NCBI GenBank assembly: GCA_002299885.1
Contig: DBOB01000002.1
Location: forward strand, 1 to 64,000
Direction: 5' to 3'
Source: Sediminibacterium sp. UBA657
GTDB lineage: Bacteria; Bacteroidota; Bacteroidia; Chitinophagales; Chitinophagaceae
Length of the DNA stretch: 64,000 bases
How positions within the stretch are numbered: position 1 is the stretch's first letter; every line of letters starts with the position of its first letter. Of this stretch, positions 51,241 to 60,751 are shown piece by piece. Below the pieces are notes generated by a model that saw nothing but the letters and a program-made list of their open reading frames with translations, did no database searches and was not told the origin of the DNA. The position numbers and the translations under genes are program-made.

Positions 51241-51759
51241 TTAGAAGTTTAATCGCATGACATAATCGTCCATGTAAAATCCATTGCCAATATCAAACTT
51301 GAATTCGGCTTCTTTAATAAAGCCTTGCTTTAGATAAAATGAATAAGCATCATTATGTTTATTCACTTGTAAGAAGATAGAACTCGATCCAGCTACTTTA
51401 GCAAATTCAATTGCTTTAACTAATAATGCTTTACCAGTGCCTGTGCCTTGGGCAGCTGGGAGGACATATAATTTATTTAGTTTGTGCGATTTTGAACCTT
51501 TGTTTTCTTCAGGACCTACTGAACAAAAACCTACATCGTCCCATTGCTCGTTTTCTTTTTTGATACTTGCAATATAAAATACGCAACCCGAATCCATTTG
51601 TTTTTCTAATGATTCATCACTATACATCCAGTCCAACATAAAATCAATTTGCTCCTGAGAGATGATATGCCCATAAGTGCTAGGCCAAGTGCGTTCAGAA
51701 ATAGATCGAATGAGTGCGCGATCCGTTAAATTAGCTGTTCTAAGCATCATTTGATTCAT
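51241..51759 (-). CDS. GNAT-family N-acetyltransferase
   Basis: 172 aa. Acetyl-CoA-binding motif A: LNKLYVLPAAQGTGTGKALL with the Q/RxxGxG/A pattern, then AIEFAKVAGSSSIFLQVNKH and NDAYSFYLKQGFIKE, the standard motif B. The N-terminus is RTANLTDRALIRSISERTWP. Acceptor unknown: could be an amino acid, a polyamine, an aminoglycoside or a protein N-terminus. Three Met codons near the start (51759, 51750, 51747) leave the exact start open by a few residues. Confidence 0.88.
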   Translation of the reverse strand: MNQMMLRTANLTDRALIRSISERTWPSTYGHIISQEQIDFMLDWMYSDESLEKQMDSGCVFYIASIKKENEQWDDVGFCSVGPEENKGSKSHKLNKLYVLPAAQGTGTGKALLVKAIEFAKVAGSSSIFLQVNKHNDAYSFYLKQGFIKEAEFKFDIGNGFYMDDYVMRLNF

Positions 51760-51806
51760 AGCTATGAAGGATAAAAATTAGTCTATACAAAGACGGGTCA
51801 TCAATT

Positions 51807-54416
51807 TTATAATTGCGCTAAACTTTCTTCAATGGTTTGGATTCTAGCTAAAGCATCTGCTTTCTTTTTTTGTTCAATAGCAATCACTTCTGGTTTTGCA
51901 TTTTGAACAAACTTTTCATTCGCTAATTTCTTTTCAACGCTTTCCAAGAAACCTTTTTGGTGTGCTAAATCTTTTAATAAATTTTCTTTTAAACCAACCG
52001 TATCAATTGCTTGGTCTGCTACTAAGTAAAATTTATCTTTTTCTAAAGCCACCACAATGCTTGATCCAATAGGGGCATTGGTATATGCTATACTTTTAGC
52101 ATTGACTTGCTTTGCTAAAATATTTTGTATGGTTTGATAGGCAGCATTATTTTCGGATTGGATATGCACCTCAATAGTATCCTTAGGCTTTATTTGATTT
52201 TTATTTCTTGCATCACGTAAAGTAGAGATCACATTCTTTAAAAGTACGCCAGCATGCAATACAGATTCGTCTACTTTGTTCACTGGTGCTAACTCCTTCA
52301 CGCATAAATCCTGTGTTTGGGTTTTTAGCATATGGTGAATCTCCTCTGTGATGAATGGCATAAATGGATGCAATAATTGAAGCAAGTCATCATAGAATGC
52401 AATACTCTTTTCAAATACTTTTGTATGAATAGGTTGTTCAAAGCCAGGCTTGATCCACTCAAGGTACCAACTACAATAGTCATCCCATATCAATCCATAA
52501 ATCGTTTTCAATGCTTCACTTAATCGGAATGTTTTAAGCATTTCGTCTACCTCTAATTGCGTGGCACTTAGTTTTGCTTGGAACCAATCCATCGCGAATG
52601 CTGCATCCTCAGGAATAGGGCCTTCGTTACTTTGACGTGGCTCCCACATTTTTAGTAGTTTGGTCGCATTCCAAAGTTTGCTATTGAAATTTCTTCCTTG
52701 CTCTAAAGTAGACTCATCAAATAATAGATCATTTCCAGCAGGAGAGGCAATCATGATTCCAAAACGAACTGCATCCGCACCATATTGATCTATCAATCCT
52801 AGTAGATCTGGTGAGTTCCCCAAGCTCTTGCTCATTTTTCTTCCTTGCTTATCACGCACAATACCAGTAAAGTATACATCCTTAAATGGAATCTTCCCAG
52901 TGTATTCTTCTCCAGCCATGATCATCCTTGCTACCCAGAAGAAAATAATTTCTGGAGCAGTTACTAATGTACTAGTAGGGTAGTAATAATTAATTTCTGC
53001 ATTGTTTGGATTGGACATCCCTTTAAATACTTCGATTGGCCATAACCAACTACTAAACCAGGTATCTAAACAATCGGCGTCTTGATATAATTCTTTAACA
53101 ACAGTTTCTGGGAAAGCTGCATGTACTTTTTCAAGACTAGCTTCCACATATACATTGCCTTCTTGATCGTACCATGCTGGTATTCTGTGTCCCCACCATA
53201 ATTGTCTACTGATACACCAGTCTTTAATGTTCTCCATCCAATGACGGTAGACATTTTTAAATTTAGCAGGATGAAAATGAATTTCATCCGACATTACTTT
53301 CTCCAATGCTGGTGCAGCTAATTGCTTCATATCTACCCACCACTGCAAACTCAATCTTGGTTCAACAACCGCATCCGTTCTTTCGCTAAAACCAACTTGA
53401 TTCACATAGTCTTCTATCTTAACCAAATTGCCAGATGCTTCTAAATCCTTTGCTATAATTTTTCTTACTTCAATCCTGTCTTTGCCAATATACATGGGTG
53501 CAGCATCGTTCATCGTACCATCGTCATTCATGGTATCAATCACTTCTAGTCCATGCTTTTGACCTAGTTGAAAATCATTGATATCATGCGCCGGTGTTAC
53601 TTTCAATGCGCCAGTTCCGAATTCAATTTCAATATAATCATCTGCAATAATAGGGATACGTCTATTGATCATTGGCACAAAAGCATGCTTGCCAATTAAA
53701 TGCGTATACCTAGGATCTTTAGGGTGCACACAAACTGCTGTATCTCCGAAAATAGTTTCAGGACGCACCGTAGCAATGGTAATAAACTCCTCTCCCGGTA
53801 TATCTAATTTGTACCTGATATGGTACATCTTGCCATTGACTTCTTTATGGATTACTTCTTCATCACTCAATGCAGTCTTTGCCTTCACATCCCAATTGAT
53901 CATGCGTTTACCACGATAAATTTTTCCCTTCTTGTATAAATCAATAAATACTTTTATAACAGTTTCATAATAGTCTGGGTCCATAGTGAAAGAAGTACGC
54001 TCCCAATCCAAACTACATCCCATCTTTCTTAATTGCTGTAAAATAATGCCGCCATATTTTTCCTTCCACTCCCAAGCATAACTCAAAAATTCTTCACGGC
54101 TTAAAGAGGACTTTGCAATCCCTCTTTCTCTCAACATCGCAACCACTTTTGCTTCTGTCGCAATAGAAGCATGATCCGTACCAGGCACCCAACAAGGGTT
54201 CATTCCTTGCATACGGGCACGACGTACTAAAATATCTTGTATCGTATTATTCAAGCAATGGCCCATGTGTAAAACACCGGTTACATTAGGAGGTGGAATG
54301 ACCACCGTATAAGCAGGCTTGTCATTAGGTACACTGTGAAAATACCCCTGGTCAATCCAATGCTGATACCATTTGGTCTCTACTGCTCCCGGTATAAAAT
54401 TTTTACTCAATTCCAT
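51807..54416 (-). CDS. valS: Valine--tRNA ligase
   Basis: Class I aminoacyl-tRNA synthetase. HIGH-type motif in PPPNVTGVLHMGHCLNNTIQ, GTDHASIATE is the valyl signature, and the CP1 editing domain includes TVRPETIFGDTAVCVHP. The KMSKS loop is GRKMSKSLGNSPDLL, and W..RQLWWGHRIPAWY precedes it. The C-terminal tRNA-binding coiled coil (about 800-869) is present. 869 aa, normal for Bacteroidota. Upstream -7 element at 54444-54451. Start ATG 54416, divergent from the exonuclease gene. Confidence 0.96.
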   Translation of the reverse strand: MELSKNFIPGAVETKWYQHWIDQGYFHSVPNDKPAYTVVIPPPNVTGVLHMGHCLNNTIQDILVRRARMQGMNPCWVPGTDHASIATEAKVVAMLRERGIAKSSLSREEFLSYAWEWKEKYGGIILQQLRKMGCSLDWERTSFTMDPDYYETVIKVFIDLYKKGKIYRGKRMINWDVKAKTALSDEEVIHKEVNGKMYHIRYKLDIPGEEFITIATVRPETIFGDTAVCVHPKDPRYTHLIGKHAFVPMINRRIPIIADDYIEIEFGTGALKVTPAHDINDFQLGQKHGLEVIDTMNDDGTMNDAAPMYIGKDRIEVRKIIAKDLEASGNLVKIEDYVNQVGFSERTDAVVEPRLSLQWWVDMKQLAAPALEKVMSDEIHFHPAKFKNVYRHWMENIKDWCISRQLWWGHRIPAWYDQEGNVYVEASLEKVHAAFPETVVKELYQDADCLDTWFSSWLWPIEVFKGMSNPNNAEINYYYPTSTLVTAPEIIFFWVARMIMAGEEYTGKIPFKDVYFTGIVRDKQGRKMSKSLGNSPDLLGLIDQYGADAVRFGIMIASPAGNDLLFDESTLEQGRNFNSKLWNATKLLKMWEPRQSNEGPIPEDAAFAMDWFQAKLSATQLEVDEMLKTFRLSEALKTIYGLIWDDYCSWYLEWIKPGFEQPIHTKVFEKSIAFYDDLLQLLHPFMPFITEEIHHMLKTQTQDLCVKELAPVNKVDESVLHAGVLLKNVISTLRDARNKNQIKPKDTIEVHIQSENNAAYQTIQNILAKQVNAKSIAYTNAPIGSSIVVALEKDKFYLVADQAIDTVGLKENLLKDLAHQKGFLESVEKKLANEKFVQNAKPEVIAIEQKKKADALARIQTIEESLAQL

Positions 54417-54443
54417 GCTAATTGCTTTTCCTATAATGAGTTA

Positions 54444-54451
54444 CAAAAATA
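54444..54451 (-). promoter_or_regulatory. -7 element of valS
   Basis: Minus strand TATTTTTG (54451-54444), 27 nt before the valS ATG. A TTTG at 54480-54477 is 25 nt upstream, farther than usual, so only the -7 box is convincing. Confidence 0.4.
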
Positions 54452-54501
54452 AGGAAAAGCCGCTAGCTATTATTGACAAAAAAATGCGAACTTGGAGCCT
54501 T

Positions 54502-55095
54502 ATGGAATTTGCAATTGTAGACATAGAGACCACTGGCGGTATGCCCCACACACATGGGATCACCGAAATCGCAATTGTGATGCATAATGGAGTGGAAGTA
54601 ACAGGTAAATATGTGACTTTGGTGAATCCAAGACAAAAAATCCCTCCATTCATTGTGAATATGACGGGCATTAGTGACGAAATGGTCGCTCAAGCACCAA
54701 TTTTTGAAGAAGTAGCACCCCAGATATACAATTTATTGAAAGACCGCATTTTTGTGGCACACAATGCAAGCTTTGATTATTCTTTTGTTAGATACTTATT
54801 AGGCAAGTCTGGGTATGATTGGTCCGCACCTAAATTGTGTACCATTCGATTAAGTAAAAAAGTATTTCCTGGTTTAGCTAAATATGGATTAGGTTCTTTA
54901 ACGCGTGACCTTGGTATTCGCATAGAAGGTAGACACCGTGCTTGGGGAGATGCGCAAGCAACAGCCGAAGTGTTGACCATGGCGATCGAAAAAGAGGGGA
55001 TGGCGCCGATACATTATTTATTGGCTAAAAAAGAAGTCAGAAAAAAAATTGTGCCTCCTACAGACGAATCAAGTGATGCATCAAGTGAGGATTAA
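54502..55095 (+). CDS. DEDDh 3'-5' exonuclease (DNA polymerase III epsilon-like)
   Basis: RNase T/DnaQ-like nuclease using two metal ions. Exo I motif EFAIVDIETTGG (Asp and Glu), Exo II NASFDYSFVRYLLG, and Exo III RHRAWGDAQATAEVL with its His and Asp. About 197 aa from ATG 54502, the usual start of this small group; ATG 54436 and 54484 are upstream possibilities, and the frame is open back into valS. It may be the proofreading subunit or a stand-alone exonuclease; other Bacteroidota versions carry a GIY-YIG endonuclease domain which is absent here. The last base overlaps the purB stop (55092-55095, TTAA). Confidence 0.9.
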   Translation: MEFAIVDIETTGGMPHTHGITEIAIVMHNGVEVTGKYVTLVNPRQKIPPFIVNMTGISDEMVAQAPIFEEVAPQIYNLLKDRIFVAHNASFDYSFVRYLLGKSGYDWSAPKLCTIRLSKKVFPGLAKYGLGSLTRDLGIRIEGRHRAWGDAQATAEVLTMAIEKEGMAPIHYLLAKKEVRKKIVPPTDESSDASSED

Positions 55096-56432
55096 TACTC
55101 CGCTGTTACACCTGTATAATTCTGAGGGGTGATCTTCTTTAATTCTTTTTTCAAAGCAACAGTAATTTTCAATCCATCAATGAATTTGTGCATGGACTTT
55201 TTATCAATCTTGCTATTGCCTCTTGTTAAATCTTTTAATGCCTCATAAGGATTAGGATATTGTTCGCGACGCAAAATAGTTTGTATCGCTTCGGCCACAA
55301 CTGCCCAATTATTTTCAAGGTCTTCATTGATTTTCACTTCATTTAAAATCAACTTTCCTAAACCTTTTTCAATAGAATTAATGGCAATCGTTATGTGTCC
55401 AATAGGCACACCAATATTTCTTAAGACTGTAGAATCGGTTAAGTCTCTTTGTAGTCTACTAATAGGGAGCTTCGCTGAAAGGTGCTCCAATAAAGCATTC
55501 GCGATGCCTAAATTACCTTCTGCATTTTCAAAATCAATTGGATTGACTTTATGTGGCATCGCACTTGATCCAACTTCACCTTTTTTGGTTTGTTGTTTAA
55601 AGTAATCCATAGAGATATAGGTCCAGATATCTCGAGTTAAGTCAATCAATATGGTGTTTAATCTTTTTAAGTTATCGCAATGTGCAGCAAAATGATCGTA
55701 GTGCTCAATTTGCGTGGTGAACTGCATACGCTCAAGGCCTAACACATCATCCACAAATTCGTTCCCTAATGATACCCAATTTTTCTTTGGGTAGGCGATA
55801 TGATGTGCATTGTAATTGCCGGTAGCACCGCCAAATTTAGCGGCATAAGGAATGCTGCTAAACAATTCTATTTGATGGTTGATTCTTTCTACAAATACCA
55901 TGATCTCTTTTCCTAATGTGGTTGGGGAAGCAGATTGACCATGTGTCCTAGCTAGTAATGGAACTTTTTTCCATTGTTTTGCAAATTGGTATAATCTGTT
56001 TTGTAAATTAACATAGGCTGGTAAAATTTCAGATTCCATGGCATTTTTCCAACTAAGCGGAATAGCTGTATTATTGATGTCCTGAGAAGTCAGTCCAAAA
56101 TGAATCCACTCTTTTAATGCGCTTGCTTTATGTTGGTCTAAAATTTCTTTTAAAAAGTATTCAACAGCTTTTACATCATGGTTGGTAGTAGCTTCAATCG
56201 CCTTAATTTTTGCAGCATCTTCCTCCGAAAAATTTTCTACCACGTCCAATAAAGCTTTTCTTAAACCTACAGGCACTTTAAAAAACTTCTTGTCACCTAA
56301 AAACAAAAAGTAGTGCACTTCTACCAATACGCGGTACCTAATTAGGGCATATTCAGAAAAATAAGCACCAAGTGCTGCTGTTTGTTTGTGGTAACGACCA
56401 TCGATGGGTGAAATTGCGCTTAATTGAGACAT
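55092..56432 (-). CDS. purB: Adenylosuccinate lyase
   Basis: Cleaves SAICAR and adenylosuccinate, releasing fumarate, at two points of purine synthesis. N-terminus SAISPIDGRYHKQTAALG, the fumarase/aspartase signature GSSAMPHKVNPIDFENAEGN, TNHDVKAVEYFLKE, and HGQSASPTTLGKE. This is the longer E. coli-type PurB. 446 aa from ATG 56432; the frame starts at 56474 but no earlier start is needed. It is divergent from mqnA (promoter TTTG at 56437-56440 lies just upstream) and tail to tail with the exonuclease gene. Confidence 0.96.
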   Translation of the reverse strand: MSQLSAISPIDGRYHKQTAALGAYFSEYALIRYRVLVEVHYFLFLGDKKFFKVPVGLRKALLDVVENFSEEDAAKIKAIEATTNHDVKAVEYFLKEILDQHKASALKEWIHFGLTSQDINNTAIPLSWKNAMESEILPAYVNLQNRLYQFAKQWKKVPLLARTHGQSASPTTLGKEIMVFVERINHQIELFSSIPYAAKFGGATGNYNAHHIAYPKKNWVSLGNEFVDDVLGLERMQFTTQIEHYDHFAAHCDNLKRLNTILIDLTRDIWTYISMDYFKQQTKKGEVGSSAMPHKVNPIDFENAEGNLGIANALLEHLSAKLPISRLQRDLTDSTVLRNIGVPIGHITIAINSIEKGLGKLILNEVKINEDLENNWAVVAEAIQTILRREQYPNPYEALKDLTRGNSKIDKKSMHKFIDGLKITVALKKELKKITPQNYTGVTAEY

Positions 56433-56436
56433 ATAG

Positions 56437-56469
56437 TTTGCTTTAAAACAATTTGAATGAATATCTTTG
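56437..56469 (+). promoter_or_regulatory. Promoter of mqnA
   Basis: TTTG (56437-56440), 21 nt, TATCTTTG (56462-56469), a perfect match of both boxes. Predicted start near 56476. It decides the mqnA start: a TTG at 56453 would lie inside the promoter, leaving TTG 56486 as the first usable in-frame codon. Confidence 0.65.
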
Positions 56470-56485
56470 CACAAAGTTAATTCAA

Positions 56486-57241
56486 TTGGACAAGAGATGG
56501 CGCATTGGGGTGGTAAGTTATTTCAACACTCAACCCTTATTATTGGGGATAGAAAAGGCTGATTTTTTATCAAAAATAGAACTGGTTAAAGACTATCCAG
56601 CAAAGGTAGCTCAAGCATTGATCGATGGCCAGATTGATATTGGATTGGTCCCAGTAGCCATAACACCTTTGTTATCAAATCCACATATCGTTTCGGACTT
56701 CTGTATAGGCACTAAATCCAAAGTGGCATCTGTCGCTATTTTCAGTAAAGTGCCTATGGAGCATATAGCATCCATCTACCTGGACTATCAAAGCCGAACA
56801 TCCGTTCAATTGGCTCGAATTTTATTAAAAGAGTATTGGAAAAAGGACATTCAATTTTTACATGCTCAAGAGGATTATATCCAGGCTATAGAGGGAACAA
56901 CTGCTGTTGTCATTATTGGGGACAGGGCACTGGCTAATTTAACAGAGTTTGAATATGTATATGATTTAGGAGAGGCTTGGATTGAACATACTGGTTTACC
57001 TTTTGTATTTGCTGCATGGATGTCGAATCAACCAATACCAGATGATTTTAAATCCATGTTTAATAACGCCAATGCCTATGGGGTGGAGCATATTGATGAA
57101 GTATTGAATCAACTTCCTGCTAGAAAGCATGGCTATGACATGGAGACTTATTACACTAAGAATATTGCGTATCAATTGACTGATACAATGCAACAGGGGA
57201 TGCAATTATTTTTAGAAAAAGTAAAGCAATTAGCGCCTTAA
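56486..57241 (+). CDS. mqnA: Chorismate dehydratase (menaquinone, futalosine pathway)
   Basis: Removes water from chorismate to give 3-enolpyruvylbenzoate, the first step of the futalosine route to menaquinone. Start RWRIGVVSYFNTQPLLLGIE, block QALIDGQIDIGLVPVAI, and VVIIGDRALANLTEF, a periplasmic-binding-protein-like fold (family DUF178). 251 aa. There is no in-frame ATG before the conserved N-terminus: an in-frame stop lies at 56444-56446 and the only starts are TTG 56453 and TTG 56486; the promoter position favours 56486. The last 12 nt overlap the convergent flippase gene. It draws on the aroC product made at the other end of the window. Confidence 0.92.
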   Translation: MDKRWRIGVVSYFNTQPLLLGIEKADFLSKIELVKDYPAKVAQALIDGQIDIGLVPVAITPLLSNPHIVSDFCIGTKSKVASVAIFSKVPMEHIASIYLDYQSRTSVQLARILLKEYWKKDIQFLHAQEDYIQAIEGTTAVVIIGDRALANLTEFEYVYDLGEAWIEHTGLPFVFAAWMSNQPIPDDFKSMFNNANAYGVEHIDEVLNQLPARKHGYDMETYYTKNIAYQLTDTMQQGMQLFLEKVKQLAP

Positions 57242-58747
57242 AAATCCGAATAATTTATTTTTCAAAAATCCTTGAACAAGCTCTTTTAGTTCAGGTGCAG
57301 GATTGATCCAAATAATTAGGCCATAGAAACCAAGGCCGTAGATGCTAGATTTAATAGCAATATTCATTACGAAATTGGAAGTAGATGGTATAATATAAAT
57401 TAGGAACATCAAGGCAATACTGAGTATTAAGAAAAAGCCATGTTGTAATGTATAAGGCTGCAAATTGAATTTCTTATACAAAAATAAAAAGCGCACACTA
57501 TTGTATAAAGTAAGTGCAGCTATATTGGAATAAGCCAAGCCTATCAATGAATAGTTGGAAATCAAATAAAAATTCAAAGGAATAGATAAGACAATGTAGA
57601 ACAGGTTAGTAAAAAAATCGAATCTCCAATAATTTGAAGTGCCAATAATTTGTCCATTAACACCTGTAGCAAGATCAATTAATTTAGCAAGTCCCATGAT
57701 AAAAACAATTGGTGCCAAAGCCTCATAGCCGCCTCCTTCTTTGTTGCTGACCCAATTTAAAAATGCAACAAGGTTTTCGATGTTCAACCAGATCAATCCA
57801 AATAGCAATAATCCAATGGCTAAAAGATTGGAAACACTTTTATGGTACACGTGCTTGATATTTGCAAAGTCTTTATCCTTCCATGACTTAGCCAATACAG
57901 GAATGCTTATTGCATTTAAGCTTCTTTGTGGAATTTCCATAATCGCTGCTACATAGGTAGCAATAGCGAATATACCTGCATCACTTAATCCTCTTAGGCC
58001 AACGATCATAAAAGTATCATTGGTCCTGGCTAGTAAATTAAAAAACTGACCAGCGAAAACAAATAATGCAAAATTGAGCATCTTCCACTTTAGGCGCTTT
58101 GTAACACTACTTATTTTAAAACTTCTAAATGACCATTCATGAGAAGTAGATAAATTATAAATCAAAAATAAAGTAGGGATGACATAAATACCACTAAAAA
58201 GCAAAATGAATTCGTCGAGATTAAGCCATTTTAATCCAACTCCAAGAATCAAGATAGTTGTCAAAATTCTGACTGCTGTTTCTCTTAAAAAATTAGTGAA
58301 GACCCCTTTTTGTAATCCCCAAGCAAAAGCCTCAAGCCAATAAAAAATCATTAAAAAGAAAGTATAGGGATATACATAGTTAAAGTAGGTAGCGAGGCTT
58401 GGAGATTTACCTAACTTTCGGATGATGAAATCTTTATTCTCCCAACCAATCCACATCAGTAATCCAAAACCAATAAGGTTAATGATTAGCGTTAAAAATG
58501 GTAATTCATTTTTCTTTGGCCCTAAGTAATGGTTGTAAAATGGAAAGAATTTATAGACCACAGGGAGTGTGCCTAGCGTACAAAAAACAGAGAGGGTAGC
58601 GCCAATATCAATCATGGCTCTCACAAGGCCTTGGTCATTTTTTGAGAAGAACATAGGGAATAGTACCAGCAAATTCACTGCACCTATCACAAAACCAATC
58701 ATGATAAAGATAGACGACTTGATACCTTGCTTTTGGATAATACCCAT
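57230..58747 (-). CDS. Polysaccharide flippase (oligosaccharide transporter, MATE-like/Wzx)
   Basis: 505 aa with about 12-14 membrane segments along its length, the pattern of the MOP exporter family. The N-terminus GIKSSIFIMIGFVIGAVNLL and the block GLRGLSDAGIFAIATYVA in the middle are like Wzx and lipopolysaccharide biosynthesis flippases. It would move undecaprenyl-linked oligosaccharides across the inner membrane. A lipid II flippase (MurJ) is the alternative but sequence context (glycosyltransferases downstream on the plus side) favours surface glycan. Its end overlaps mqnA by 12 nt. Confidence 0.88.
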   Translation of the reverse strand: MGIIQKQGIKSSIFIMIGFVIGAVNLLVLFPMFFSKNDQGLVRAMIDIGATLSVFCTLGTLPVVYKFFPFYNHYLGPKKNELPFLTLIINLIGFGLLMWIGWENKDFIIRKLGKSPSLATYFNYVYPYTFFLMIFYWLEAFAWGLQKGVFTNFLRETAVRILTTILILGVGLKWLNLDEFILLFSGIYVIPTLFLIYNLSTSHEWSFRSFKISSVTKRLKWKMLNFALFVFAGQFFNLLARTNDTFMIVGLRGLSDAGIFAIATYVAAIMEIPQRSLNAISIPVLAKSWKDKDFANIKHVYHKSVSNLLAIGLLLFGLIWLNIENLVAFLNWVSNKEGGGYEALAPIVFIMGLAKLIDLATGVNGQIIGTSNYWRFDFFTNLFYIVLSIPLNFYLISNYSLIGLAYSNIAALTLYNSVRFLFLYKKFNLQPYTLQHGFFLILSIALMFLIYIIPSTSNFVMNIAIKSSIYGLGFYGLIIWINPAPELKELVQGFLKNKLFGFLRR

Positions 58748-58811
58748 GTTACAAATATATTGTAATTGTGGTAAAAGTAAATATGTAATGAAATGGGCTT
58801 ATTTTTACATT

Positions 58812-59585
58812 ATGGATCAATTGTCGGTAATTACAATATGTTTTAACAATTTAAGCGACTTGCAGCGTACCTGTGATTCGGTGGACACTCAGTCTGTTAA
58901 ACCCTATGAGCATTATATTATTGATGGGTCTACGAATACAGACATTGCAGATTGGCTACAATATACCCCACAACCTACTTATCGTAAATGGCTTTGTGAG
59001 CGGGATAAGGGTATTTCAGATGCATTTAATAAAGGCATCCAACTTTCTACTGGCAGTTTAATTCATATTTTAAATTCAGCTGACATCTATTTTTCTAGTT
59101 CGGTGATTGAAAATATGTTAGCATATTTTAATGCAAATCATTCTATTCAGTGGGCTAGTGGAAAAATTTGTATGAAGCGTGGCGGCATTTGGGTGAATAT
59201 CGGTGTGCCGTTTGATGCCGGGCAACTTTATAAAGGGATGAGGTCGGTATCGCATCCAACTTGGTTTCTAAAAAAAGAGCTGTATCAGAAACTAGGTAAT
59301 TTTTCTGAAGACATTAAAATTGCGATGGACTATGATTTAATGTGTAGACTCAAAAATGAACCCTATGGTTTTATGGATGAAACTATTGTGAAATTTGATG
59401 ACGGAGGCGTAAGCACCAATCAATATTTAAAATCACTTAAAGAGAACGTTAAAGTATATGAATCTTATTTTGGATTTTCAATTGCTGCTCGTATTTGGCA
59501 GTTCCGATTAAGCCTTTTATTTTATCTATTACAATCTAGTTTTGGGAAATTCTTATATGCAATCAAGGCAAGAAATTTAAAGTAG
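58812..59585 (+). CDS. Family 2 glycosyltransferase
   Basis: 257 aa, GT-A fold. Start DQLSVITICFNNLSDLQRTC, then a long block EHYIIDGSTNTDIADWLQ and CERDKGISDAFNKGIQLSTG, the GT2 nucleotide-sugar region; a DxD-like position reads LNSADIY, so the metal site is atypical. HPTWFLKKELYQKLGNFSED and IAMDYDLMCRLKNEPYGF belong to the acceptor side. The frame is open back to 58569, but ATG 58812 is the natural start (ATG 58788 would add 8 residues). Divergent from the flippase gene. Confidence 0.87.
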   Translation: MDQLSVITICFNNLSDLQRTCDSVDTQSVKPYEHYIIDGSTNTDIADWLQYTPQPTYRKWLCERDKGISDAFNKGIQLSTGSLIHILNSADIYFSSSVIENMLAYFNANHSIQWASGKICMKRGGIWVNIGVPFDAGQLYKGMRSVSHPTWFLKKELYQKLGNFSEDIKIAMDYDLMCRLKNEPYGFMDETIVKFDDGGVSTNQYLKSLKENVKVYESYFGFSIAARIWQFRLSLLFYLLQSSFGKFLYAIKARNLK

Positions 59586-59619
59586 TAACTTTTTTTTATA
59601 GTTGTAATTTAATTTTCCT

Positions 59620-60636
59620 TTACAGAACAGGCTTTTTGTATAGCTTCTTGAATAACAAAAACAAATCATTGAGTATAGGGTAGGTTTCGATAGTTTTTGC
59701 TAGTCGAATAGAATTTATTTTCAATGGCTCATAGGCGCTATCCAATGCAATACATTTTGATTCAATTTTTGTAATCATATGATCAATGGATAATCCTTTT
59801 CTAAGATTTCTTGGGGTTCTTAATAGTCTATGCGCAATGGCCTTGGTGGTACTTTCACAGAACTTTTGTGCATTTTCTTGAATGATCTGCCCCAATGCAG
59901 GGGATGCTGCTTTAAGTTCATTCAAGTAATCTAAAAAATGCACAAATGCATCCAATAAAATTTTATCCTTTGAGGTTTTAGTGGTTGATGCGTGCATCCT
60001 GAACGAAAATTGTGTATTAGTGTCAACTGCTAGATAAGATATTTTAGTAAGTTCAATCCATAAATGCAAATCGGCATAAATCAAATTTGGATAATGGATA
60101 GGGATACCTCCCAATGCATCATAATCGCTCGATTTAAATACATAACCTGTTGCCATTATATCTATCTTTTCATTCATTGCGTAATCAAGGTATTCGCTTG
60201 CATTCAAACGACTAGGTAGGGGCTGACAAGTTTTTATAAATTCACTCTTACTATTTATGTAATTAAAATGGGTATGAAATAAACTTGCTTCTGGATGTTG
60301 ATTGATTAAATTATTGATTGTAGAAAGAAAAGACTTTTCTAAATTATCGTCATAACCCAATATGGTCATGTATTCATTTTTAGCCAGGTCCTTTATGCGT
60401 CCCCAGTTTTGAAGGATATCTAAATTATGATCAGCAGCTTGGATGCTTATTTTACTATTTTGAAGTGCATGTACTGCATCTAATGCGTCATCAATATTGC
60501 TTGTATTATCTGCTAAAATAATAATGTTATAATGGGGGTAATCTTGTTTGACAACCGAATGCAAACAATCTAAAAGATAGGCCTTGCCCGATTTAAAGGG
60601 AATAATAATCGAAAAATGATTTGTTTTACCACTCAT
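59620..60636 (-). CDS. Family 2 glycosyltransferase
   Basis: 338 aa. Start NHFSIIIPFKSGKAYLLDCL with the typical first strand, SVVKQDYPHYNIIILADNT, and the DxD-like YMTILGYDDNLEKSFL near residue 105. An acceptor-side region of about 200 residues follows with no strong membrane segment. Its sugar and linkage are unknown; with the neighbouring genes it probably helps assemble a surface glycan. Orientation differs from the adjacent glycosyltransferases, so it needs its own promoter. The convergent gene stops 35 nt away. Confidence 0.87.
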   Translation of the reverse strand: MSGKTNHFSIIIPFKSGKAYLLDCLHSVVKQDYPHYNIIILADNTSNIDDALDAVHALQNSKISIQAADHNLDILQNWGRIKDLAKNEYMTILGYDDNLEKSFLSTINNLINQHPEASLFHTHFNYINSKSEFIKTCQPLPSRLNASEYLDYAMNEKIDIMATGYVFKSSDYDALGGIPIHYPNLIYADLHLWIELTKISYLAVDTNTQFSFRMHASTTKTSKDKILLDAFVHFLDYLNELKAASPALGQIIQENAQKFCESTTKAIAHRLLRTPRNLRKGLSIDHMITKIESKCIALDSAYEPLKINSIRLAKTIETYPILNDLFLLFKKLYKKPVL

Positions 60637-60722
60637 AGCCTGAACAAGATAAATATTTATGGTTAAAATTAAGCATAATCAATAATTACAGCACAAATGA
60701 AGGTGGTTTTATCTTATTGGCT

Positions 60723-60730
60723 TAAATTTG
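60723..60730 (+). promoter_or_regulatory. -7 element for the glycosyltransferase-methyltransferase pair
   Basis: Perfect TAAATTTG 21 nt before ATG 60752. No TTTG is seen at the expected -33 position. Confidence 0.4.
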
Positions 60731-60751
60731 AACGACTAAATTATTCAAAGG

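Noticed and set aside
56453..56485. Frameshift or missing start in mqnA
   Set aside because: The conserved N-terminus is intact in frame; a TTG start explains the lack of ATG without an error.
58752..58759. TATATTTG as promoter for the flippase gene
   Set aside because: It ends 4 nt before the ATG and has no -33 match; a leaderless message is possible but unsupported.
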